Assembly: GCA_018714205.1 (NCBI GenBank)
Contig: DVNR01000062.1
Location: 1-64,000, forward strand
Length of the DNA stretch: 64,000 nucleotides
Direction: 5' to 3'
Source: Candidatus Aphodousia faecipullorum
GTDB taxonomy: Bacteria; Pseudomonadota; Gammaproteobacteria; Burkholderiales; Burkholderiaceae_F
Under the pieces are notes generated by a model. It saw only the letters and a program-made list of their open reading frames with translations. It did not search any database and was not told the origin of the DNA. Shown here one piece after another: positions 1 through 9,158 of this stretch (position 1 is the first letter of the stretch; every line of letters begins with the position of its first letter). Position numbers and translations under genes: made by a program.

Positions 1-960
1 GATACCGCCCGGCGGAACCATACTCTGATTGAAATAAGCCGAGCAGGAGACAAGAATTCCCATGACGATACCCATCGGCAGCACTTTCAGGGAGTCTTTG
101 AGAGAGACTAATTGAGCGGCCAGGACTGCTCCAATGGCAATTCCGATGCTCACAACCGCCTGAAGGATCGCTCCCTCGGAAAGATTCATGCCGAGGGCGA
201 CTTCAGCCCATTTGAGGACTAAAAATTGCAACACAGCGCCAGCCCCCCAGAATAATGTGGTCACGGATAGTGAAATTTGTCCCAAACGGTCATGCCAGAG
301 AGTCATGCAACTTTGATAGAACGTCTTCAGCGTTTCAATCGGACGAAAATCCGCTTTGGGATAACGGGCACCCGTGTCTGGAATAAGAAGATTGACCGCT
401 GCCGCTGCAAGATAAACTAAAACGATAATCGAAATGGCCGCTTGCGCAGGAGTCGCTATGCCTAAGGCTTCAAAGGGGAATCCGCAATGAAGGATAGCGT
501 AACTGACGGCCTCACTGATGAGCACACCGCCCAACACAACACCCAAAATGATGGAGGCAACCGTCAGGCCCTCAATCCAGCTGTTGGCGAGCACAAGCTT
601 GACAGGTGGCAAAAGCTCTGTGAGGATCCCGTACTTCGCTGGTGAGTATGCGGCCGCGCCGATACCCACCACAGCGTAGGCAAGCAACGGGTGGGACCCA
701 AAAAGCATCAAAAGGCAACCGACCACCTTGAGCATGTTCGTGAGAAACATCACGCGACCCTTTGGCATCGAATCGGCGAAAAGGCCGACGTAGGCCGCCA
801 GGCAGATGTAACTCAACACAAAGAACAGTTTGAGAAGCGGAGTCATCCAGTCAGGAGCCTGAAGCTGTGTGAGCAAAGCAATCGCCGCGATAAGCAAAGC
901 ATTGTCGGCAAGGCTCGACAAAAACTGAGCACACATGATTGAATAAAAACCGCGTTTCAT
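1..960 (-). CDS. lplT: Lysophospholipid transporter LplT-like MFS protein (3' end outside window)
   Basis: Absent from the ORF track because it runs off the edge. Reverse-strand translation from ATG at 960 is open to base 1: MKRGFYSIMCAQFLSSLADNALLIAAIALLTQLQAPDWMTPLLKLFFVLSYICLAAYVGLFADSMPKGRVM..., which resembles LplT/MFS. Confidence 0.8.
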   Translation of the reverse strand, partial: MKRGFYSIMCAQFLSSLADNALLIAAIALLTQLQAPDWMTPLLKLFFVLSYICLAAYVGLFADSMPKGRVMFLTNMLKVVGCLLMLFGSHPLLAYAVVGIGAAAYSPAKYGILTELLPPVKLVLANSWIEGLTVASIILGVVLGGVLISEAVSYAILHCGFPFEALGIATPAQAAISIIVLVYLAAAAVNLLIPDTGARYPKADFRPIETLKTFYQSCMTLWHDRLGQISLSVTTLFWGAGAVLQFLVLKWAEVALGMNLSEGAILQAVVSIGIAIGAVLAAQLVSLKDSLKVLPMGIVMGILVSCSAYFNQSMVPPGGI

Positions 961-1157
961 ACCACTATACTTTCTGAACGAATTTTTTCATTGTAACAGC
1001 ATTATTCAGTCCCGTTAATTCATGGTAGGCATATTGCTGTATCAAAAAGTTTCGATTTGACCCTTTGTTGCCCTCATGGGACTCGGCACTGGGTTATCAT
1101 TATGAAGTTTTGTATTGACTGTCTGTCAACTGTAATTATCGATAAAGGGATTTATCT

Positions 1158-2246
1158 ATGCCACGTCCCATTTGCGCCACGATTCATATGGGCGCTCTCA
1201 AACATAATCTGGAACGCATGCGGCGGGCTGCTGAAGGTCGCATGTTGTGGGCTGTCGTGAAAGCCAATGCCTACGGTCATGGCTTGCTTCGGGCGATGAG
1301 GGCGTTTAAAGATGCCGACGGTTTGGCGATGATTGATTTGTGTGACGCTCAAGCTGTCCGTGAAGCCGGTTGGAGCAAACGCATTTTGTTGCTAGAAGGT
1401 TTTTTTGATGAGAGCGACTTGCCGCTGTTGGAAAAATACGACATAGAGACAATCATTCATAATCGTGAAATGATTCAGATGTTGAAAGCGCATGCGCCAT
1501 ACCACAGCCTCAAAGTTCACATCAAAGTTAACTCCGGCATGAACCGTCTAGGTTTTTTACCGTTGGAAGAAAAAGTCATCAAAGAAGAGCTTATTGGCAT
1601 CAAGGGCGTTCAAGTCATGGGCGTGGTCACCCATTTCGCTAATGCCGAGCCCAGTTATTTATCTGAAAATCCCGCTTCTGTTTCCAAGCAATTAGCCAGA
1701 ATGGGTCGTTTGGCCCAAGCCGATGAAAATGTTTGCATGGCCAACTCGGCAGCGACGCTATGGCGCCACGAGGTGGGAGGCGATGCCGTGCGTGCTGGCG
1801 TTGCGCTTTATGGCGCGAGCCCCGATGACAAAATCTCCAGCAAAGAGCTTGATATTATTCCCGCGATGACACTTTCAGCCAAAATTTTGGCAATACAGGA
1901 AGTGAACAAAGGAGAAGCCATAGGCTATGGTTCCCGGTTCATTACAAAACGCCCCTCTAGAATTGCTGTTGTTGCCTGCGGTTATGCCGACGGATACCCT
2001 CGTTGCGCGCCGGATGGGACGCCAACGTTTGTCGAAGGTCAAATCGCGCCGATCGCGGGCTCTGTTTCCATGGATATGCTGACAATTGATGTCACTGATA
2101 TCAAAGACGCGCATATTGGCAGTGTTGTCGAGCTTTGGGGAAAGAATGTTCCGATCAATACTGTTGCTCGCGCTTGCGGGACAATCGGCTATGAATTGAT
2201 GTGCGCGTTGGCGCTTCGTGTCCCAGTTGTTGAAGACGAAAATTAA
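1158..2246 (+). CDS. alr: Alanine racemase
   Basis: ORF 362 aa with AVVKANAYGHG (PLP-lysine motif), HIKVNSGMNRLGF and GSVSMDMLTID. Confidence 0.96.
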   Translation: MPRPICATIHMGALKHNLERMRRAAEGRMLWAVVKANAYGHGLLRAMRAFKDADGLAMIDLCDAQAVREAGWSKRILLLEGFFDESDLPLLEKYDIETIIHNREMIQMLKAHAPYHSLKVHIKVNSGMNRLGFLPLEEKVIKEELIGIKGVQVMGVVTHFANAEPSYLSENPASVSKQLARMGRLAQADENVCMANSAATLWRHEVGGDAVRAGVALYGASPDDKISSKELDIIPAMTLSAKILAIQEVNKGEAIGYGSRFITKRPSRIAVVACGYADGYPRCAPDGTPTFVEGQIAPIAGSVSMDMLTIDVTDIKDAHIGSVVELWGKNVPINTVARACGTIGYELMCALALRVPVVEDEN

Positions 2247-3628
2247 TGGCGACATCTAAAAAGAAGAAAGTTGAGTGGGTCTGCTCAGAGTGTGGTGGCA
2301 CCACCCTGAAATGGGCTGGGCGCTGTCCGCACTGCGGAGAGTGGAACACACTGCAGGAATTCACCGTCGAAACCGGAGCGGGCGCGCGTTATTCCGATTC
2401 TCGTCATCGAGGATTGGTGGCCGCTAGCAAGGTTCTTGATCTTAATGATGTTCAGGCTCAGGAGATCCCGCGCGTGGTTACCGGTTTTTCTGAGTTTGAC
2501 CGAGTGATGGGGGGCGGGTTGGTGCCTGGTGGCGTTTCACTTTTGGGAGGTGATCCGGGCATCGGCAAGTCCACGTTGCTTTTACAGGTCATGAATCGTT
2601 TGGTTCAGCTTGGCGTGGGTTCTCTATATGTGAGTGGTGAAGAGTCTCCTGGTCAGATTGCCATGCGTGCCAAGCGATTGGGGATTGATCCCAAGGGCAT
2701 GCGGCTTATGAGTGAAATCCAACTCGAAAATATTGAGGCGACGCTTTTATCGGAAAAGCCGCAATTCGTTGTGATTGACTCCATTCAGACGCTTTTTTCC
2801 AATCAGTTGGACTCGGCGCCTGGATCGGTGACTCAGGTCAGAGAATGTTCAGCAAGATTAACCCGGCTTGCTAAAAGTGAAGGCTGCACGTTAATTTTTG
2901 TCGGTCATGTGACTAAAGAAGGTAGTTTAGCCGGCCCTCGGGTTTTAGAGCATATCGTTGATACCGTCCTTTATTTCGAGGGCGATACGCATTCGAATTT
3001 TCGCCTTATTCGAGCGTTTAAAAATCGATTCGGCGCAGTCAATGAGCTTGGGGTCTTCGCTATGACTGATCGAGGTCTTAGAGGCGTTTCCAACCCAAGC
3101 GCCATTTTCTTGTCTGAACATAAAGCGAATGTTCCGGGGTCAGCGGTCATGGTGACGCAGGAGGGCACACGTCCGTTACTAGTTGAAGTTCAGGCTCTGG
3201 TTGATGATACTCATTCACCCTCGCCTAAGCGTTTATCGGTTGGCCTGGATCAACAACGTCTAGCCATGCTTTTAGCCGTGTTGCACCGTCATGCCGGAAT
3301 GGCATGCTTTGATCAGGATGTGTTCGTTAATGCTGTGGGTGGGGTTAAAATTACCGAACCTGCGGCTGATCTGGCGGTTTTATTGGCCATTTATTCCTCA
3401 ATGAGGAATAAAGCTTTGCCTGATGGATTGGTTGTTTTCGGTGAGGTGGGTTTGGCCGGAGAGATTCGACCGGCGCCCCGGGGACAGGAACGCTTGAAAG
3501 AGGCGGCTAAGCTGGGATTCGCTAAGGCGATTATCCCTCGCGCCAATGCCCCGAAACAACCCATCGAAGGGTTGGAAATTATCGGCGTCGATCGTCTAAG
3601 TAACGCGATTGACGCCATCTATAATTAA
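2246..3628 (+). CDS. radA: DNA repair protein RadA
   Basis: ORF 460 aa; N-terminal CSECGG..CPHCGEW zinc finger, Walker A GGDPGIGKSTLL, KNRFG motif, Lon-like C-terminal domain. Confidence 0.97.
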   Translation: MATSKKKKVEWVCSECGGTTLKWAGRCPHCGEWNTLQEFTVETGAGARYSDSRHRGLVAASKVLDLNDVQAQEIPRVVTGFSEFDRVMGGGLVPGGVSLLGGDPGIGKSTLLLQVMNRLVQLGVGSLYVSGEESPGQIAMRAKRLGIDPKGMRLMSEIQLENIEATLLSEKPQFVVIDSIQTLFSNQLDSAPGSVTQVRECSARLTRLAKSEGCTLIFVGHVTKEGSLAGPRVLEHIVDTVLYFEGDTHSNFRLIRAFKNRFGAVNELGVFAMTDRGLRGVSNPSAIFLSEHKANVPGSAVMVTQEGTRPLLVEVQALVDDTHSPSPKRLSVGLDQQRLAMLLAVLHRHAGMACFDQDVFVNAVGGVKITEPAADLAVLLAIYSSMRNKALPDGLVVFGEVGLAGEIRPAPRGQERLKEAAKLGFAKAIIPRANAPKQPIEGLEIIGVDRLSNAIDAIYN

Positions 3629-3909
3629 TGAGGTAGATTGCCATTGCGCCCCAGCCCAGAGGCTGAGGTTTAAATAAATTGATTGAGTGGTGACCGATAT
3701 TCGACCGCGTTGCTAGAGAACGTGTTGGCATGCGGTGATGGGGCGTTGGTCCGTGGTTCCTGGCTAGGGGAGCTTCTCTATTGGAGATGGACTATCACCA
3801 GTCAGTTGAGTGAGGGCGTAAACAGGGGTTTCTGCCACAAATTTTTCACTGAAAGGAGCGGCGCTTCCTCCCTTGAAAATGAATCCAGGGGTTTCGCGCT
3901 GAAATTTAT

Positions 3910-4599
3910 ATGAAAATCACAAAGATCTTAGCACCGGAAGCAACTCCGGCAAAGACCATTTTGGACCGTGCAGCCCATATTGCGTTGACGAGCGCACAAC
4001 GTGCGCATTTGCCTAACGAAATAGCGATAAATGGTCAACCGATTGAAGTTTGCATTGAGAACGTGCGAGCTCTAGAAGTCGGCGACGTCCTTCTTGATGA
4101 GACCGGTCATTTTTATGTCGTTGAGGCAGCCCCGGAACCTGTGTTGGTGATTAAGGCTGAAGAAGAGATGGCAGCGGAAGCCGCTGTTGCGTTGATTAAT
4201 CGCGGTATTCGTGTAGCAAAGGTTGAGGATGGTTTCGCTGTTCTTAAGGATATCGCTTTAGTGAAAATGCTCTCCTCTGTTGGTTTGCAATTTGAAGAAA
4301 AAGAATTGCCCTTTGATCCGATTCGTCCTCAAAAACGCAAACATCATGCTGAAGGTGGTTGTTGCTGTGGTCATCATCACCATCATGAAGAGGGCGATTG
4401 CTGCTGCGGAGGTGAAGGACACCACCATCATCACCATCATGAGGAGGGCGAGTGCTGCTGCGGCGGTGAAGGACACCATCACCATCATGAAGAAGGTGAG
4501 TGCTGCTGCGGTGGCGAAGGACATCATCATCACCATCATGAAGCAGATCACTGCTGCGCAGCAGAGACTTCACACAATACATCTAATAAGTCTGAATAA
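3910..4599 (+). CDS. UreE-like metallochaperone with Cys/His-rich repeat tail
   Basis: ORF 229 aa; UreE-like N-terminal and central region (ILDRAAHIALTSAQRAHLPNEIAINGQPIEV..LEVGDVLLDE...PFDPIRP) followed by CCCGHHHHH / CCCGGEGHHHHHHH / CCCGGEGHHHHH / CCCGGEGHHHHHH. Confidence 0.75.
   Translation: MKITKILAPEATPAKTILDRAAHIALTSAQRAHLPNEIAINGQPIEVCIENVRALEVGDVLLDETGHFYVVEAAPEPVLVIKAEEEMAAEAAVALINRGIRVAKVEDGFAVLKDIALVKMLSSVGLQFEEKELPFDPIRPQKRKHHAEGGCCCGHHHHHEEGDCCCGGEGHHHHHHHEEGECCCGGEGHHHHHEEGECCCGGEGHHHHHHEADHCCAAETSHNTSNKSE
4355..4560 (+). repeat. Coding tandem repeat: four CCCG(GEG)-His5-7-EE units
   Basis: Four imperfect in-frame units of TGCTGCTGCGG..GGTGAAGGACA(CAY)n GARGARGGYGA within the UreE-like ORF. 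Confidence 0.9.
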
Positions 4600-4638
4600 T
4601 TAACTAGCCATGGCAACCTTTGGGTTGCCATTATTCTT

Positions 4639-5106
4639 ATGAGCATTGAAAGCGTTAAAAAATTCCTCAATTCGGTTGGGTTGGAAGATCGATACATCGA
4701 GTTGGAGGGCTCTACCGCCACGGTTGAGTTAGCTGCCCAACAGTTAAAATGCGAACCCGCTCGTATTGCTAAATCGATGGCAATGTTGCTCAAGAGTGGT
4801 GAAGCAATTGTTATTGTGACGAATGGAACGGCAAAAATCGCAAATAACAAATACAAGGCTTTCTTTAAAGAAAAAGCTCATTTTTGTCCCGCCGAGCGAC
4901 TTCAAGAATTGGTTGGGCATCCAATGGGCGGTGTGTCTCCCTTTGGTTTGAAGCCAGGTGTAAAACTTTTTCTGGATATCAGTTTGAAACTTTTCGATGT
5001 GATCTACCCAGCTGGTGGAGCGACTTATAACGCTGTAAAGGTTACACCGGAAGAGTTGCAAAAAGTGACTCAAGCACAGTGGATAGACATCACCAAAGAT
5101 GATTAA
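4639..5106 (+). CDS. YbaK/EbsC family aminoacyl-tRNA deacylase-like protein
   Basis: ORF 155 aa: TVELAAQQLKCEPARIAKSMAML...KAFFKEKAHFCPAERLQELVGHPMGGVSPFGL...; YbaK/ProX-like. Confidence 0.85.
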   Translation: MSIESVKKFLNSVGLEDRYIELEGSTATVELAAQQLKCEPARIAKSMAMLLKSGEAIVIVTNGTAKIANNKYKAFFKEKAHFCPAERLQELVGHPMGGVSPFGLKPGVKLFLDISLKLFDVIYPAGGATYNAVKVTPEELQKVTQAQWIDITKDD

Positions 5107-5237
5107 AAGGTCAACGCCCATCACATAATGACATTAACTTCCTTCACCTTTGTCTTTGGATGACACTGTAGAATTATAAATTATTCAATAAAATCAATTG
5201 GAAGTGGCATTGTGTGGCACTGTATGGAAGTGTTTGA

Positions 5238-5322
5238 TGGTGCGGGGAATCGGACTCGAACCGACACGCCGTAAAGCGTCAGGACCTAAACCTGGTGCGT
5301 CTACCAATTTCGCCATCCCCGC
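5238..5322 (-). tRNA. tRNA-Leu (anticodon TAG)
   Basis: Reverse complement GCGGGGATGGCGAAATTGGTAGACGCACCAGGTTTAGGTCCTGACGC...GTCGGTTCGAGTCCGATTCCCCGCACCA; paired acceptor, TTCGAGTC T-loop, long variable arm, encoded CCA. Confidence 0.96.
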
Positions 5323-5703
5323 CCCAGAGTCAGGGATTTTACCTTAACTTTTCAAATTTTTCTTATGGCCTGATTTTAAAATGACATGCGATATTACCGA
5401 ATCATTTCAAGTTTTACTTCAAAAGTTTTTATAACATATTGATATTAAATATAAACATTTGCAATTCTTAAATTTTGTCATAAAGTTATTTAAATAAGAA
5501 AACCACAAAATATCGTTGAAATTTCAGATAGAAATACCAAAAAAGATAAATACACGGCTATAATCAAGCGTTTTCGTATGAATAGATTATGTTTGTTCAT
5601 ACCTGAATTCTGTTTACGTGAAGGCAATTCATGTTGATTTGTCTTCTGCTTTTGACCGCCGGCGTTCCGGATTTTGGCACCGGCATTTTTAAATATTGAA
5701 AAA

Positions 5704-7005
5704 ATGACTGAACAACAACCTACAAAGAGCTCTTTGGAACGTACCTTGGACTTGACTGTCTCGGCTGCCCAATTGAAGGCCGATACCGAAACCATTTTAA
5801 GAAAGCGTGCTAAGACCGCTAAGGTTCACGGTTTCCGTCAGGGCAAAGTACCGATGACGATGGTTCGTCAAATGTACGGCGCTCAAGCTTATATGGACGC
5901 AATGAATAACCTTTTGAACAAGGCTTATGAAGAAGCTGTTCAAGCTGCGCAATTGAAGGTTGCAGGCGCCCCGACGATTGAGCCGAAGGGCGAAATCAAA
6001 GATGACGTTGATCCGCAATTCACGGCGACTGTCGAAGTTTTCCCTGAAGTTGAAGTGCCTGATTTAAGTGACGTGGAACTTAAGCGCTTCACCTGCGAAG
6101 TGACTGATGCTGAAGTGGACAAGACCATCGAAATCATGCGCAAGCAACGTGCCACGTTTGAAGAAGAAGCAGACGGTGTTGCCGCCGCTGAAAAGCGCGT
6201 CACGATTGATTTCGTTGGCAAGCTCAACGGCGAACCGTTTGATGGCGGTTCCGCTAAGGATTTCGCTTTTGTCATCGGTGCCGGTCAAATGTTGCCTGAC
6301 TTTGAAAAGGCTGTTGACGGCATGAAGACGGGCGAAAAGAAGACCTTTGAAATGACTTTCCCGGCCGATTACGTGCAACATCTTGCTGGCAAGACTGTTG
6401 AATTCGAGGTGGAATTGAAGAAGGTCGAAAACGCCAAGTTGCCTGAAGTGGATGCCGCTTTTGCTGAAAAGCTCGGAATCACTGAAGGTGTTGAAAAGAT
6501 GCGCGAAGAAATCGCCAACAACTTGAAGCGCGAAGTCAAGGCTCGCATCACCCAACAAACCAAGGACGGTGTGATGAATGCTTTGAACGCTGCCGCTAAG
6601 TTTGATTTGCCGAAGGCATTGGTCGCAGACGAACAGAAGGCCATGGCTGACGCTTTTGTTCAGAACATGACCGCTCGTGGCATGCAAAAGCCTGAAAAGC
6701 CGTTGCCCGTTGAGCTCTTCAAGGATGGCGCTGAACGTCGCATTCGCTTGGGTCTTTTGATTGATGCGCTGGTTCAAAAAGAAAACCTCGCTCCGACTGA
6801 AGAGGAAGTGGATGCTCATATCGCCGAATTGGCTGCAAGCTATGAAAATCCTGAAGAAGTCAAGCAATGGTTCAAGAGCGATCGTTATCGCATGAGCGAC
6901 GCCCGCGCTTTTGTGCTCGAAAACAAAGTCACCGAATGGGCTTTGTCCAAGGGTAAGACCACTGAAGAAAAAGTCGAGTTCGACAAGTTGATGGGTGCCA
7001 ACTAA
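5704..7005 (+). CDS. tig: Trigger factor
   Basis: ORF 443 aa from an upstream TTG at 5674; ATG at 5704 (MTEQQPTKSSLERTLDLTV) is a more likely start. FKBP-like core VTIDFVGKLNGEPFDGGSAKDFAFVIG. Confidence 0.95.
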   Translation: MTEQQPTKSSLERTLDLTVSAAQLKADTETILRKRAKTAKVHGFRQGKVPMTMVRQMYGAQAYMDAMNNLLNKAYEEAVQAAQLKVAGAPTIEPKGEIKDDVDPQFTATVEVFPEVEVPDLSDVELKRFTCEVTDAEVDKTIEIMRKQRATFEEEADGVAAAEKRVTIDFVGKLNGEPFDGGSAKDFAFVIGAGQMLPDFEKAVDGMKTGEKKTFEMTFPADYVQHLAGKTVEFEVELKKVENAKLPEVDAAFAEKLGITEGVEKMREEIANNLKREVKARITQQTKDGVMNALNAAAKFDLPKALVADEQKAMADAFVQNMTARGMQKPEKPLPVELFKDGAERRIRLGLLIDALVQKENLAPTEEEVDAHIAELAASYENPEEVKQWFKSDRYRMSDARAFVLENKVTEWALSKGKTTEEKVEFDKLMGAN

Positions 7006-7037
7006 GCTCAAAGTTGACTGGCATATAGGAATGGGCA

Positions 7038-7646
7038 ATGATCGTACAAAATAATTTGGTTCCGACCGTTGTTGAACAAAGCGGTCGCGGTGAAAGAGCG
7101 TTTGATATTTTCTCGCGTCTGTTGCGCGATCGAGTGGTCTTCCTGACCGGTCCGGTCACAACGGAAAGTGCCAATCTCGTCATTGCCCAATTGCTTTTCC
7201 TGGAAAGTGAAGATCCTGAAAAGGATATTTCTCTTTACATTAACAGCCCTGGCGGAAGTGTTTACGCTGGGATGGGCATCTATGATACGATGCAATTTAT
7301 CAAACCGGCTGTTAGCACAATTTGTGTTGGAATGGCCGCCAGTATGGGTGCGTTCCTTTTGGCCGCCGGTGAAAAGGGTAAGCGCTATGCGTTACCGAAT
7401 TCTCGTATCATGATTCACCAGCCTTCGGGTGGCTCTCAAGGTATGGCAAGTGACATTGAAATTCAGGCTCGGGAAATTCTCGACTTGAAGCAAACGCTTA
7501 ACGCTATATTGGCAGAGCGCACCGGTCAGTCAATCGAAACGATTGCCCGGGATACCGATCGTGATAATTACATGAATCCGTTGCAAGCGAAAGCTTATGG
7601 GCTGATTGACGATATTTTCGTCAAGCGCGGCGAGATGTTGAAGTAA
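7038..7646 (+). CDS. clpP: ATP-dependent Clp protease proteolytic subunit
   Basis: ORF 202 aa; [24 protein letters not shown] (Ser), [10 protein letters not shown] (His). Confidence 0.98.
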   Translation: MIVQNNLVPTVVEQSGRGERAFDIFSRLLRDRVVFLTGPVTTESANLVIAQLLFLESEDPEKDISLYINSPGGSVYAGMGIYDTMQFIKPAVSTICVGMAASMGAFLLAAGEKGKRYALPNSRIMIHQPSGGSQGMASDIEIQAREILDLKQTLNAILAERTGQSIETIARDTDRDNYMNPLQAKAYGLIDDIFVKRGEMLK

Positions 7647-7670
7647 CCGCTAAGACCGGTTTGTTAATAG

Positions 7671-7694
7671 GGGAGGCGGTGGCCTCCCTTTCTA
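7671..7694 (+). terminator. Rho-independent terminator-like hairpin after clpP
   Basis: GGGAGGC-GGT-GGCCTCCC followed by TTTCT. Confidence 0.6.
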
Positions 7695-7714
7695 GTCCTT
7701 GAAGGTTCTGATCG

Positions 7715-8950
7715 ATGTTTGAAAAGAAAAACCGTTGTGCGTTCTGCGGACGCAGTGAAAGTGAAGTGGATCATATGGTCACCGCTAACGGCGTGAGCAT
7801 CTGTTCGGATTGTGCCCGCATGGCACTTGAATCAATGACAGGTGACGCCGGGACAAAGAGTGATGGTGACGCTCAGGTTGCTGATAGTGCGCAAAAGGCT
7901 TTGCCCACACCTCAGGAAATTTTCGACAAACTCAATGAATACGTGATCGGTCAGGATCGAGCCAAACGCATTTTATCGGTGGCGGTTTATAACCACTTCA
8001 AGCGTCTTCGCCATCTCAGCGAAAAAACCAATGAAGTTGAATTAGCAAAAAGCAATATCTTGTTGATCGGTCCAACCGGTTCTGGCAAGACGTTATTTGC
8101 GCAAACACTGGCGCGGATGTTGGATGTTCCTTTCGCGATTGCCGACGCAACAACGTTGACCGAAGCTGGTTACGTCGGTGAAGACGTTGAGAACGTGGTT
8201 TTGAAGCTATTGCAGGCTGCAGATGGTGATATTGAAAAAGCGCAGCGTGGCATCATTTATCTGGATGAAATCGATAAGATTGCCCGTAAGAGTGAAAATC
8301 CCTCCATCACACGTGATGTGTCCGGTGAAGGTGTGCAACAAGCGCTTTTGAAGTTGGTCGAAGGCACGGTTGCCAACCTTCCGCAACAGGGCGGTCGTAA
8401 AAATCCCGGTAAAGCCATGGTTTCGGTTGATACCACAAATATTCTTTTCATCTGTGGCGGTGCGTTCGATGGCCTTGAAAAAATTATTCAACGGCGAGGT
8501 GAACGAGCTGGCATTGGTTTTGGCGCGCAGCTAAAGAGCAAGAATGAAAAGACGCTTACTGAGCTTTTTGATCAAGTCGAGCCGACCGACCTGGTGAAAT
8601 ACGGTTTGATTCCCGAATTGGTCGGGCGTTTGCCTGTCATTGCCAGTTTGCAAGAATTAACAGAGGAAGCGCTTATCAGCATTTTAGTGAAACCTAAAAA
8701 TGCGCTTATCAAGCAATATCAGACATTGTTTGAGATGGAAGGCGTTAAGCTCACCGTTACTGACGCGGCATTAACGGCCATTGCGAAAAAAGCCTTGGCC
8801 CGAAAGACAGGGGCTCGCGGTTTGCGAAGCATTGTGGAGAATGTTCTGACTGACGTCATGTTCGAAGTTCCCGGTCTAAAGGATGTAAAAGAGGTGGTCG
8901 TAGACGAGAAGACGATCACTCAAAACACCAAGCCGCTCTATCTTAGATAA
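7715..8950 (+). CDS. clpX: ATP-dependent Clp protease ATP-binding subunit ClpX
   Basis: ORF 411 aa; zinc finger [38 protein letters not shown]. Confidence 0.98.
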   Translation: MFEKKNRCAFCGRSESEVDHMVTANGVSICSDCARMALESMTGDAGTKSDGDAQVADSAQKALPTPQEIFDKLNEYVIGQDRAKRILSVAVYNHFKRLRHLSEKTNEVELAKSNILLIGPTGSGKTLFAQTLARMLDVPFAIADATTLTEAGYVGEDVENVVLKLLQAADGDIEKAQRGIIYLDEIDKIARKSENPSITRDVSGEGVQQALLKLVEGTVANLPQQGGRKNPGKAMVSVDTTNILFICGGAFDGLEKIIQRRGERAGIGFGAQLKSKNEKTLTELFDQVEPTDLVKYGLIPELVGRLPVIASLQELTEEALISILVKPKNALIKQYQTLFEMEGVKLTVTDAALTAIAKKALARKTGARGLRSIVENVLTDVMFEVPGLKDVKEVVVDEKTITQNTKPLYLR

Positions 8951-8956
8951 GATGAT

Positions 8957-8990
8957 GGCCCCGTCAACTCTTGCCGGGGCCTTTCTCTCT
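8957..8990 (+). terminator. Rho-independent terminator after clpX
   Basis: GGCCCCG-N11-CGGGGCC followed by TTTCTCTCTT. Confidence 0.7.
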
Positions 8991-9158
8991 TGCCTAAATC
9001 TTCCTAATTTCTGCTCACATTATTCTGATTTCTTTAATTTGCGGCACAAGCTTTCAAATTGCTGTACGCTTTGCATGTTTTTAAGGGCAGGGCTTGAAAA
9101 TCTTCTGTTAATCCCCATATATGCCCATAGTTAGTACGATTGTGAGAAATAATTACAT

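Noticed and set aside
3629-3909. NiCo (czcD-type) riboswitch upstream of the UreE-like gene
   Set aside because: Tempting given the metal-binding protein, but I could not match the conserved core; kept only as an unexplained leader.
4355-4560. CRISPR-like short repeats
   Set aside because: The repetition is an in-frame Cys/His-coding tandem repeat without uniform spacers.
4244-4603. Three overlapping ORFs on both strands across the His/Cys repeat (4244..4582 -, 4258..4551 -, 4280..4603 +)
   Set aside because: Low-complexity alternative-frame translations of the CAY/TGC repeat; the UreE-like frame explains the region.
5323-5673. Possible gene in the AT-rich stretch before tig
   Set aside because: Only a spurious 101-aa minus ORF (5490..5795) that overlaps the tig start; best read as promoter/leader.
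6064-7038. 324-aa minus-strand ORF opposite tig
   Set aside because: Antisense shadow ORF; the plus strand encodes trigger factor with clear conserved motifs.
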